From an uncultured Erysipelotrichaceae bacterium (lineage in GTDB: Bacteria > Bacillota_I > Bacilli_A > Erysipelotrichales > Coprobacillaceae), in the NCBI GenBank assembly GCA_900544435.1, contig UQVG01000088.1:1-7723 (forward strand): DNA of 7,723 nucleotides, given 5' to 3'. The notes under the pieces are model-generated. The model did not search any database, was not told the origin of the DNA, and saw only the letters and a program-made list of their open reading frames with translations. The translations under genes and the position numbers were made by a program. This document shows, piece after piece, positions 1 to 6,018 of this stretch. The first letter of the stretch is position 1; every line of letters begins with the position of its first letter.

Positions 1-31
1 AATTTTTTATCTATTTGATAATAAATTATAA

Positions 32-51
32 ATTGTATGAATTTATACAAT
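32..51. promoter_or_regulatory. Spaced inverted repeat, candidate operator upstream of serC
   Basis: ATTGTAT (32-38) and ATACAAT (45-51) form a perfect 7-bp inverted repeat around a 6-nt spacer. The same two half-sites occur fused without a spacer at 69-80. Position upstream of the -35 box and repetition of the half-site suggest a protein-binding site. The regulator is not identifiable from this window. Confidence 0.45.
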
Positions 52-56
52 ATTAC

Positions 57-85
57 TAGACAAATAAAATTGTATACAATATAAT
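57..85 (+). promoter_or_regulatory. Sigma-A type promoter of serC-serA
   Basis: The -35 box TAGACA (57-62, 5/6 to consensus) and the -10 box TATAAT (80-85, perfect) are separated by 17 nt. Transcription would start near 91-93, giving a leader of only about 30 nt. That leaves no room for a T-box or riboswitch, so control is probably by a DNA-binding protein. The spacer is largely occupied by the palindrome at 69-80. Confidence 0.75.
69..80. promoter_or_regulatory. 12-bp perfect palindrome inside the serC promoter (candidate operator)
   Basis: ATTGTATACAAT is a perfect palindrome lying between the -35 and -10 boxes, with its last base also the first base of the -10. A protein bound here would block RNA polymerase. 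It shares both half-sites with the spaced repeat at 32-51. The GTATAC core is loosely like GntR-family operators, but this is inference only. Confidence 0.5.
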
Positions 86-120
86 GTTAGCAATACAAAT
101 AAGAAAGGAAGGTTTTATAT

Positions 121-1206
121 ATGACCGAAAAAAGAGTTTACAATTTCTCAGCAGGTCCTTCAATGTTACCTGTTGCTGTACTTGAAAAAGCAGCAAAACA
201 AATGTTGAATTATGAAGGCAGTGGTATGTCTGTTATGGAGATGAGTCATAGATCCTCTTCCTACTTAGAAATCTTTGAAAAAACAAAAGGATTATTAAAG
301 AAAGTGATGAATGTTCCTGACAATTATAAAATTGTTTTCATTCAAGGAGGAGCAACACAACAGTTCTCAATGGTGCCTTTAAATCTTTTAAAGAATGGGA
401 AAGCTGACTATGCGATTACTGGTGCTTTTAGTAAAAAAGCAGCAGCAGAAGCTAAAAAATATGGGGATATTCATATAGTTTATGATGGAAGTGTTAATGA
501 TTTTAAACATATTCCTACACAAGATGAATTAGATTTATCAACAGATGCATCTTATTTACACATCTGTGCGAATAACACAATTTATGGAACAGAATGGAAA
601 TACGTACCAGAAACAAATGGTGTACCAATTATTGCTGATATGTCATCTAATATTTTATCTAAACCAGTAGATGTAAGTAAATATGGAATGATTTATGCTG
701 GTGCTCAAAAGAACATGGGAATTGCTGGATTAGGGGTAGCAATTATCCGTGAAGATTTACTTCAAGATGTTGCCAAAACAACACCTGTTTTATTAGATTA
801 TAAATTGATGATTAAAAATGATTCAATGTATAACACACCACCAGCTTATGCTATTTATGTTTTAGGACTTGTTCTTGAATGGATTGATTCTTTAGGTGGC
901 TTAGAAGTCATGAAAGAAAGAAATGAAAAGAAAGCTAAATTAGTTTATGACTATTTAGATCAATCTACTTTCTATAAAGCACATAGTGATAAAGAAAATA
1001 GATCATTGATGAATGTGACTTTTACTACACCAAATAAAGATTTAGATGCGAAATTTGTTAAAGAAAGTATTGAAGCAGGCATGACAAATTTAAAAGGTCA
1101 TCGTTCTGTAGGGGGAATTCGTGCTTCTATTTACAATGCAATGCCATATGAAGGTGTTGAAAAACTTGTAGCATTTATGAAAGAATTTGAAGAAAATAAT
1201 CGATAA
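121..1206 (+). CDS. serC: Phosphoserine aminotransferase SerC
   Basis: PLP-dependent, cytosolic enzyme of the phosphorylated serine pathway. It transaminates 3-phosphohydroxypyruvate with glutamate to give O-phosphoserine, and the family also acts in vitamin B6 synthesis in some bacteria. The protein is 361 residues, the normal family length, and intact. Visible motifs are YNFSAGPSMLP near the N-terminus, SHRS at 42-45, QGGATQQF at 75-82, HICANNTIYGTE at 147-158, the PLP-lysine motif GAQKN with Lys197, and GHRSVGGIRASIYNAM at 326-341. His43-Arg44 and His327-Arg328 match the phosphate-binding His-Arg pairs of the E. coli enzyme. The ATG is preceded by AGGAAGG (106-112) at 8 nt, which fixes the start. 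It is the first gene of a two-gene operon with serA, 10 nt downstream. Confidence 0.97.
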   Translation: MTEKRVYNFSAGPSMLPVAVLEKAAKQMLNYEGSGMSVMEMSHRSSSYLEIFEKTKGLLKKVMNVPDNYKIVFIQGGATQQFSMVPLNLLKNGKADYAITGAFSKKAAAEAKKYGDIHIVYDGSVNDFKHIPTQDELDLSTDASYLHICANNTIYGTEWKYVPETNGVPIIADMSSNILSKPVDVSKYGMIYAGAQKNMGIAGLGVAIIREDLLQDVAKTTPVLLDYKLMIKNDSMYNTPPAYAIYVLGLVLEWIDSLGGLEVMKERNEKKAKLVYDYLDQSTFYKAHSDKENRSLMNVTFTTPNKDLDAKFVKESIEAGMTNLKGHRSVGGIRASIYNAMPYEGVEKLVAFMKEFEENNR

Positions 1207-1210
1207 GGGG
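1205..1210 (+). promoter_or_regulatory. Ribosome binding site that decides the serA start
   Basis: AAGGGG begins inside the serC stop codon and lies 6 nt before the ATG at 1217. It supports that ATG over an in-frame TTG at 1187, which lies within serC and has no Shine-Dalgarno. The overlap with the serC stop suggests translational coupling. Confidence 0.6.
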
Positions 1211-1216
1211 TCAAGT

Positions 1217-2377
1217 ATGTATAAGGTTAAATTGATGAATAAAATATCTTCAGTAGGATTAGATTATTTTAATGAAGATTACCAATATGGGGAAACGTTA
1301 GAAAATGAAGATGCTATTTTACTTAGAAGTGCATCTTTACATGAATATGAATTTTCAAATGATGTTAAAGCGATTGCGAGAGCTGGTGCGGGGGTCAATA
1401 ACATTCCTGTTGATAAATGTTCTGAAAAAGGAATTGTTGTTTTTAATACACCAGGAGCAAATGCTAATGCAGTAAAAGAACTTGTTTTATGTGCATTATT
1501 CTTATCAAGTCGTAAGATTGTTGAAAGTATTGAATGGGTCAATACTTTAAAGGATGATGAAAATGTTGCTAAGACAGCCGAAAAAGGAAAATCAAACTTT
1601 GTAGGACCAGAAATCGAAGGTAAAAAATTAGGGGTCATTGGATTAGGTGCTATTGGAGTTTTAGTAGCGAATGCAGCTAATAAACTTGGAATGGAAGTTT
1701 ATGGATATGATCCATTTATGTCTGTTAATTCTGCATGGGCTTTATCAAAACATGTACGTAAAGCAAAAGATATGGATGAGATCTTTAAAACATGTGATTA
1801 TATTACAGTGCATGTACCAAGTACAAAAGATACAAAGGGTATGTTAAATAAAGAGAAGTTTGCATTAATGAAAGATGGTGCACGTTTATTAAACTTTGCT
1901 AGAGGGGACTTAGTTGTAAATGCTGATTTATTAGAAGCTGTAGAATCAGGTAAATTAAGTAAATATATAACTGATTTTGCTTCACAAGAATTAATTGGAA
2001 AAGATAATATTATTGTTTTACCTCATTTAGGAGCTTCTACTCCTGAAAGTGAAGATAATTGTGCAAAAATGGCAGTTCAAGAATTAAAAGATTTCTTAGA
2101 AAATGGAAATATTAAAAATTCTGTAAACTTCCCAGCTGTTAATCAACCAAGAGAATCAAAAGTAAGACTATGTATTACAAATAAAAATATGCCAAATATC
2201 TTGGCACGTATTTCTAAACTATTTGCAGATCACAACTTAAATATAGAAAATATGGTAAATCGTTCTCGTGGGGATTATGCTTATACATTGATTGATACAA
2301 ATGATGATGTACGTCAAGATATTATTGAACGTATTGAAGCAGCAGAAGGTATTATTAATGTAAGAGTTATTAAATAG
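1217..2377 (+). CDS. serA: D-3-phosphoglycerate dehydrogenase SerA (short form with C-terminal ACT domain)
   Basis: NAD-dependent dehydrogenase that oxidises 3-phosphoglycerate to 3-phosphohydroxypyruvate, the committed step of serine synthesis and the source of the SerC substrate. From the ATG at 1217 it is 386 residues, typical of the short Firmicutes form without the extra intervening domain. Visible are the substrate-side motif RAGAGVNNIPV (55-65), the Rossmann GxGxxG at 142-147 (GLGAIG) with Asp165 following the second strand, catalytic Arg229 in NFARGD, Glu258, and His270 in LPHLGAST. An ACT domain fills about 316-386. Asn324 and Asn342 align with two of the serine-contacting residues of E. 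coli SerA (Asn346, Asn364), while the His344 position is Asn322. Serine feedback inhibition is therefore plausible but not certain. It sits 10 nt after serC and shares its promoter. Confidence 0.96.
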   Translation: MYKVKLMNKISSVGLDYFNEDYQYGETLENEDAILLRSASLHEYEFSNDVKAIARAGAGVNNIPVDKCSEKGIVVFNTPGANANAVKELVLCALFLSSRKIVESIEWVNTLKDDENVAKTAEKGKSNFVGPEIEGKKLGVIGLGAIGVLVANAANKLGMEVYGYDPFMSVNSAWALSKHVRKAKDMDEIFKTCDYITVHVPSTKDTKGMLNKEKFALMKDGARLLNFARGDLVVNADLLEAVESGKLSKYITDFASQELIGKDNIIVLPHLGASTPESEDNCAKMAVQELKDFLENGNIKNSVNFPAVNQPRESKVRLCITNKNMPNILARISKLFADHNLNIENMVNRSRGDYAYTLIDTNDDVRQDIIERIEAAEGIINVRVIK

Positions 2378-2393
2378 AACTTATAAATGATTT

Positions 2394-2422
2394 AAGAGGT
2401 CCTAAATGGACTTCTTTTTTTT
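2394..2422 (+). terminator. Rho-independent terminator of serC-serA
   Basis: AAGAGGTCC (2394-2402) pairs with GGACTTCTT (2408-2416) in a 9-bp stem with one G-U pair and a 5-nt loop. A run of eight T (2415-2422) follows. It lies 16 nt after the serA stop. Confidence 0.85.
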
Positions 2423-2488
2423 GGACTATTTGTCCATTGAAAGAAGAAAAAAGGAAAGATAGAATAATAATAGAAATGAAACAAATAT

Positions 2489-2520
2489 GAGACAAACTGT
2501 TTTAAAACATATGATACAAT
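2489..2520 (+). promoter_or_regulatory. Probable extended -10 promoter for the Rpn-family gene
   Basis: TGATACAAT (2512-2520) is an extended -10 element with TACAAT as the -10 box (5/6). The best -35 candidate, GAGACA (2489-2494), is 20 nt upstream, so recognition probably depends on the extended -10. A 12-bp palindrome, TGTTTTAAAACA (2498-2509), lies between them. The gap from 2423 to 2602 holds nothing else that I recognise apart from a weak TGGAC/GTCCA hairpin at 2422-2436. Confidence 0.45.
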
Positions 2521-2602
2521 AAAATCAAGAAAACTTCTTACATTAATATAAAAAACAAAAATCAAATCCTAACTATAAAACACACATGTAAGGAGGAAAC
2601 AA

Positions 2603-3514
2603 ATGAATAAAGAAAGAAATGCCAGTGACAGTGCCTGTAAAAAAATACTAAGAAACAATGAATGTTTTGCTGATCTATGTAATGTTGTCTACTTTCAAGG
2701 GAAACAAGTTATCAAACCTGAAAATCTCTTTTCACAGGAAAATGATCTATCAACTTTGATAGGAAAAGAAATACCATTTTTTGAAGCTAAAAGATATCGA
2801 GATATCGTTAGAAAAGCAAATATCAATGGTACTTATATGATCATAGGAGTAGAACATCAAAGCAGTGTAGATAAAGAAATGATTTATCGTATACTCAACT
2901 ATGATGCATTGCTTTATAAAAATCAAGTTGAAAGCAAAAAAGAAGTTCAACCAGTAGGAACCTTTGTATTTTATACAGGTGACAAAGAATGGACATATCC
3001 AGATTCTTTAAAAGGAACGTTGAAAAATATTCCACCAGAGATGGAAAAGTATATCAATGATTGGAGATTTCCGGTATTGGATATTAAAAAGATAGATTTT
3101 ACAAAACTTAGGAATCAACATTTAAGAGATATTGTAGAAATCTCACAAGGTATGTATCAAGGAAGTTATGAAGGATTAAGAGTAAACCGTATGGTTAAAA
3201 CAGAAAGTATCAAGATAGCAGCCATCTTTACGCACACAGACATTAAAGAAGAAGACTTACCAGAAGGAGATGAAATCAACATGTGTAAGGCAATGGATCA
3301 ATTATTTCAAAGAATGAGAAACGAGGGAGAAAGTATTGGAATTGAAAAAGGTAAACTAAATACCTTAAAAGAATTGCTTAAAATTAAATTTGGGTACTTA
3401 TCGAGTAATTTAGAAGAACAACTTACAAAAGCATCCCTCGATAAATTAGAAGTACTAACTGTTAATATATTTAATATTAATAGTGAAGAAGATGTTTTAA
3501 AAATTATTCATTAA
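2603..3514 (+). CDS. Rpn-family recombination-promoting nuclease / Transposase_31-like protein
   Basis: A 303-residue member of the Rpn (YhgA-like, Transposase_31) family, whose E. coli members are PD-(D/E)XK-fold DNA endonucleases that stimulate RecA-independent recombination. The N-terminal FADLCNVVYFQGKQVIKPENL region (22-42, approximate) is typical of Firmicutes members. The nuclease core is visible as Asp67 in the RYRDIV segment, then Glu84-His-Gln86 in the VEHQSS motif and RILNYDALLY at 96-105. The C-terminal tail (about 245-303) contains GIEKG and a LLKIKFG helix followed by the usual leucine-rich end. Start is fixed by a perfect AAGGAGG (2590-2596) 6 nt before ATG. It is intact and transcribed alone between a terminator and a convergent terminator. 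I see no terminal inverted repeats or target duplication, so it should not be called an insertion sequence. Role in this organism is unknown. Confidence 0.85.
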   Translation: MNKERNASDSACKKILRNNECFADLCNVVYFQGKQVIKPENLFSQENDLSTLIGKEIPFFEAKRYRDIVRKANINGTYMIIGVEHQSSVDKEMIYRILNYDALLYKNQVESKKEVQPVGTFVFYTGDKEWTYPDSLKGTLKNIPPEMEKYINDWRFPVLDIKKIDFTKLRNQHLRDIVEISQGMYQGSYEGLRVNRMVKTESIKIAAIFTHTDIKEEDLPEGDEINMCKAMDQLFQRMRNEGESIGIEKGKLNTLKELLKIKFGYLSSNLEEQLTKASLDKLEVLTVNIFNINSEEDVLKIIH

Positions 3515-3517
3515 AAA

Positions 3518-3543
3518 AAGAGAGTATGTTTTTATACTCTCTT
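3518..3543. terminator. Bidirectional terminator between the Rpn gene and murD
   Basis: AAGAGAGTAT (3518-3527) pairs perfectly with ATACTCTCTT (3534-3543) around a 6-nt loop, a 10-bp stem. On the + strand it is followed by ATTTTT. On the - strand it is followed by a T-run from the seven A at 3513-3519, which overlaps the stem base. It overlaps the murD stop codon and follows the Rpn stop by 3 nt, so it serves both convergent genes. Confidence 0.82.
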
Positions 3544-4882
3544 ATTTTTCATTTACATATTGTTTAAAGATTCTTCCTCTTTCTTCATAACCCTTAAATT
3601 CATCAAATGAACTTGTCGATGGAGAAAGTAAGATGATATCTCCTGGTTCACTTATTTCAAATGCTTTATTAACAGCATCTTTTAAAGTTTCTTCATAATA
3701 AGCATCTTGATGATGCATATCTTCTTTAAAACGTTTTCCTGCAGCTCCAAAAGTTACAAGTTTTTTAATATGTGAATTATAAGTAGACATTTCTTGTAAG
3801 TCTAATCCTTTATCAAAACCACCCATTAATAAAATAACTGGTTGTTTAAAAGCTTTTAATGCAATAATACTTGCATCTGTATTTGTTGCTTTTGAATCAT
3901 TATAAACCTTTACACCATTATATTCTCTGACAAATTCAATACGATGTTCAACTCCATTAAAATGAGAAACAACATCCTTAATAACTTTTGATTCTACACC
4001 TGCTACTTTACAAATAGCAGTTGCAATCATAATATTTTGTACATTATGATCTCCAACAATTTTAATATCTGTTAAATCAAGAACATGTTCTCCTTTAAAA
4101 CAAATTGCTTCATCAATAATTTGACAATCAGCTTCTTTATTTAAAGATTGAGTTAAACATTTACAATGAACTGGAAATCTTTTTACATATTCTTGTAAAG
4201 TTTCATCATCGATATTATTTACAAAAACTTCTTGATCTTTACAATTTTCATAAATACGCATTTTAGAAGCATAATATTCATCTAAAGATGCCATATAATC
4301 TAAATGATCTGGTGTTAAATTAATAACAGTTGAAATTTCTGGTTTGAATTTTTCAATATCTAATAATTGGAAATTAGACATTTCAATCACAATATAATGA
4401 TTTTCTTCTTCTAATAAATTATTTTCTAAAACAACATCACACAAAGGTTTTCCAATATTACCAGCAAAATGTACATTTTTGTATTGTGCTTTTAATATTT
4501 CATAAATCAATGTAACTGTTGTTGTCTTACCATTTGTCCCTGTAACAGCAATATAATGTTGCTTTTTAGCAACTTGATAAGCTAACTCAATTTCTGTATA
4601 AACAGGAATACCTCTTTCCTTTAATCTTAAAATAAAAGGTTTATGATAATTAATTCCTGGATTTTTAACAACAAAATCAAAATTTCTTTCAAAAAGCTCA
4701 TCAGGATGTCCACCAGCAACAATTTCAATACCTGCATCCAAGTATTCTTGATATCCTTCAATCTTTTCTAATTCTTTTCCTTCATTGATTGTAATTGTTG
4801 CATTTAATTTTTGTAATAACTTAACTGCTGCCTTACCACTTCTAGCAAGACCAATCACTAAAACCTTTTTCCCTGTTAACAT
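3542..4882 (-). CDS. murD: UDP-N-acetylmuramoyl-L-alanine--D-glutamate ligase MurD
   Basis: Cytosolic ATP-dependent Mur ligase that adds D-glutamate to UDP-MurNAc-L-alanine in peptidoglycan precursor synthesis. It is 446 residues, full family length. In order: an N-terminal UDP-binding Rossmann motif VIGLARSGKAA (9-19), the ATP P-loop GTNGKTT at 115-121 (Lys119), GNIGKP at 141-146, Glu167 in the EMSNFQL motif, His193 in TPDHLD, Lys207 (the carbamylated-lysine position) in YASKMRIYE, HRIEFV at 313-318, YNDSKATN at 327-334, and the D-Glu pocket near Ser425 in PSTSSFDEF. Small departures from the commonest family motifs are EMSNFQL for ELSSFQL and PSTSS for PACAS. It starts 1 nt after the mraY stop, and its Shine-Dalgarno AGGAG (4892-4896) lies inside mraY, indicating coupled translation. 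Confidence 0.97.
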   Translation of the reverse strand: MLTGKKVLVIGLARSGKAAVKLLQKLNATITINEGKELEKIEGYQEYLDAGIEIVAGGHPDELFERNFDFVVKNPGINYHKPFILRLKERGIPVYTEIELAYQVAKKQHYIAVTGTNGKTTTVTLIYEILKAQYKNVHFAGNIGKPLCDVVLENNLLEEENHYIVIEMSNFQLLDIEKFKPEISTVINLTPDHLDYMASLDEYYASKMRIYENCKDQEVFVNNIDDETLQEYVKRFPVHCKCLTQSLNKEADCQIIDEAICFKGEHVLDLTDIKIVGDHNVQNIMIATAICKVAGVESKVIKDVVSHFNGVEHRIEFVREYNGVKVYNDSKATNTDASIIALKAFKQPVILLMGGFDKGLDLQEMSTYNSHIKKLVTFGAAGKRFKEDMHHQDAYYEETLKDAVNKAFEISEPGDIILLSPSTSSFDEFKGYEERGRIFKQYVNEK

Positions 4883-4883
4883 T

Positions 4884-5861
4884 TTACATAACTCCTATCA
4901 CAATAGCGATAATACCACAAATAAATCCAATAAACCAAAATGAAATCGTTACTTGTTGTTCAGACCAACCTAACATTTCAAAATGATGATGAATTGGTGC
5001 CATTTTAAAGACACGTTTTCCTCTTGTTTTAAAAGAAACAACTTGAATAATTACTGATAAAGTTTCCATTAAGAATACGCCACCAACAACAATTAACAAT
5101 AATTCTTGTTTTGTTAGGATCGCTAAAATAGCTAAAAATCCACCAAGTCCAAGAGAACCAACATCTCCCATAAAAATACGTGCAGGATGATAGTTAAAAT
5201 ACATAAATCCAAGTAATGCTCCAACCATTGCTGTAGCATAACTTGCAATTGTATAATCTTTGATCATAATAGCGTAAATGATAAATGGTGCAATTGCAAC
5301 CATTGAAAGTCCTGTCGCAAGTCCATCTAAACCATCAGATAAGTTAACACCATTACTTTCACCAGTAAACATAATAAATACTAAAACAGCATAGAACCAA
5401 CCAAAATCAATATTCACTTTGACAATTGGAATAGTTACTTCTGTTGTAAAACCTGGTACAAAATTTTCTAAATACAAATAACATCCAACTGCTAAAATTG
5501 CTTGCATCAAGAATTTTTGCCATGCTTTTAATCCTTCATTTTGATGTTTTAAAATAATTAAAGCATCATCAATAAATCCAATTAAACTATACCCAACTAA
5601 AACAATTGTAATTAAAATTAAATTAGGATTTGTTATATTTTTATAATTAACAACAAATGCCGCAATTACTGCCGCTAAAACAAAAACGACACCACCCATT
5701 GTAGGTGTACCACCTTTTTTCTTATGTGATTCTAATCCCTCTTCTCTTTCTACTTGACCAAACTTCATTTTATGTAGAAATGGGATGACTTTAGGCATTG
5801 CAAGTAAAACTAATAATAGTCCAATCCCAAATGCCAACATTAATTTTATAAAGTTTTCCAT
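4884..5861 (-). CDS. mraY: Phospho-N-acetylmuramoyl-pentapeptide-transferase MraY
   Basis: Integral membrane enzyme that transfers phospho-MurNAc-pentapeptide from UDP to undecaprenyl phosphate to make lipid I. With the start used here it is 325 residues and has about ten hydrophobic segments. Motifs are SHKKKGGTPTMGG (46-58), the Asp98-Asp99 pair, NLSDGLDG (173-180), FNYHPARIFMGDVGSL with Asp233, and APIHHHFE (288-295). The three Asp match the active-site Asp of characterised MraY. An in-frame ATG at 5870 would add three residues, but the AAGGGG site is only 1 nt before it. The ATG at 5861 is 10 nt from that site and is preferred, although a weak GAG farther upstream leaves 5870 possible. 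It is the first gene of a mraY-murD transcript with its own promoter, away from the other usual division-cluster genes. Confidence 0.95.
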   Translation of the reverse strand: MENFIKLMLAFGIGLLLVLLAMPKVIPFLHKMKFGQVEREEGLESHKKKGGTPTMGGVVFVLAAVIAAFVVNYKNITNPNLILITIVLVGYSLIGFIDDALIILKHQNEGLKAWQKFLMQAILAVGCYLYLENFVPGFTTEVTIPIVKVNIDFGWFYAVLVFIMFTGESNGVNLSDGLDGLATGLSMVAIAPFIIYAIMIKDYTIASYATAMVGALLGFMYFNYHPARIFMGDVGSLGLGGFLAILAILTKQELLLIVVGGVFLMETLSVIIQVVSFKTRGKRVFKMAPIHHHFEMLGWSEQQVTISFWFIGFICGIIAIVIGVM

Positions 5862-5871
5862 AAACTTCATT

Positions 5872-5877
5872 CCCCTT
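5872..5877 (-). promoter_or_regulatory. Ribosome binding site bearing on the mraY start
   Basis: Read on the - strand, AAGGGG is 1 nt before the ATG at 5870 and 10 nt before the in-frame ATG at 5861. The spacing favours 5861. The same AAGGGG core precedes serA and the HPr-like gene. Confidence 0.5.
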
Positions 5878-5896
5878 CACTCTTTATTTCTTTTAC

Positions 5897-5925
5897 ACTA
5901 TACCACACTTTTTTATCTCCATCAA
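5897..5925 (-). promoter_or_regulatory. Promoter of mraY-murD
   Basis: On the - strand, TTGATG (5920-5925, 4/6) and TATAGT (5897-5902, 5/6) are spaced by exactly 17 nt. TGG directly before the -10 adds an extended -10 element. Transcription would start near 5890, leaving a short leader of roughly 20-30 nt. Confidence 0.72.
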
Positions 5926-5988
5926 ATTTCTAAAAAAAACGCACTCTTTTTTCTTATAAAGACATATTAGATTTATTAATAAAGAGAA

Positions 5989-6018
5989 AATAAAAATACG
6001 CTTTCGCGTATTTTTATT
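5989..6018 (-). terminator. Terminator of the HPr-like gene, GAAA tetraloop
   Basis: Positions 5989-6001 pair with 6006-6018 in a 13-bp perfect stem whose top is GC-rich (TACGC/GCGTA). On the - strand the 4-nt loop is GAAA closed by C-G, a stable GNRA tetraloop. The 3' arm and following bases are T-rich. The base of the stem overlaps the stop codon of the HPr-like gene. Confidence 0.82.

Noticed and set aside
86..120. T-box or other riboswitch ahead of serC
   Set aside because: The predicted leader is about 30 nt, far too short, and holds no stem-loop apart from the promoter palindrome.
1187..1216. Upstream TTG extension of serA by 10 residues, overlapping the end of serC
   Set aside because: No ribosome site precedes the TTG, and the extra residues are a shifted-frame reading of the serC end. 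The ATG at 1217 has AAGGGG at 6 nt and gives the usual N-terminus.
1279..1638. 119-residue open frame antisense to serA
   Set aside because: Shadow of serA on the other strand, with no ribosome site and no recognisable domain.
2750..2950. 66-residue open frame antisense to the Rpn gene
   Set aside because: Lies wholly opposite a well-supported coding region, and its composition reflects the complement of AT-rich codons.
2423..3541. Rpn-family gene as a complete insertion sequence
   Set aside because: No terminal inverted repeats or flanking direct repeats are visible. The hairpins on either side are ordinary terminators unrelated to each other in sequence.
5926..5960. Possible extra terminator from the A8 and T6 runs flanking CGCACTC
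   Set aside because: Only the A/T runs would pair. There is no GC-rich stem, and a good terminator already exists at 5989-6018.
5785..5970. 61-residue + strand open frame covering the mraY start and promoter
   Set aside because: Antisense to mraY and its promoter, with no ribosome site and no family resemblance.
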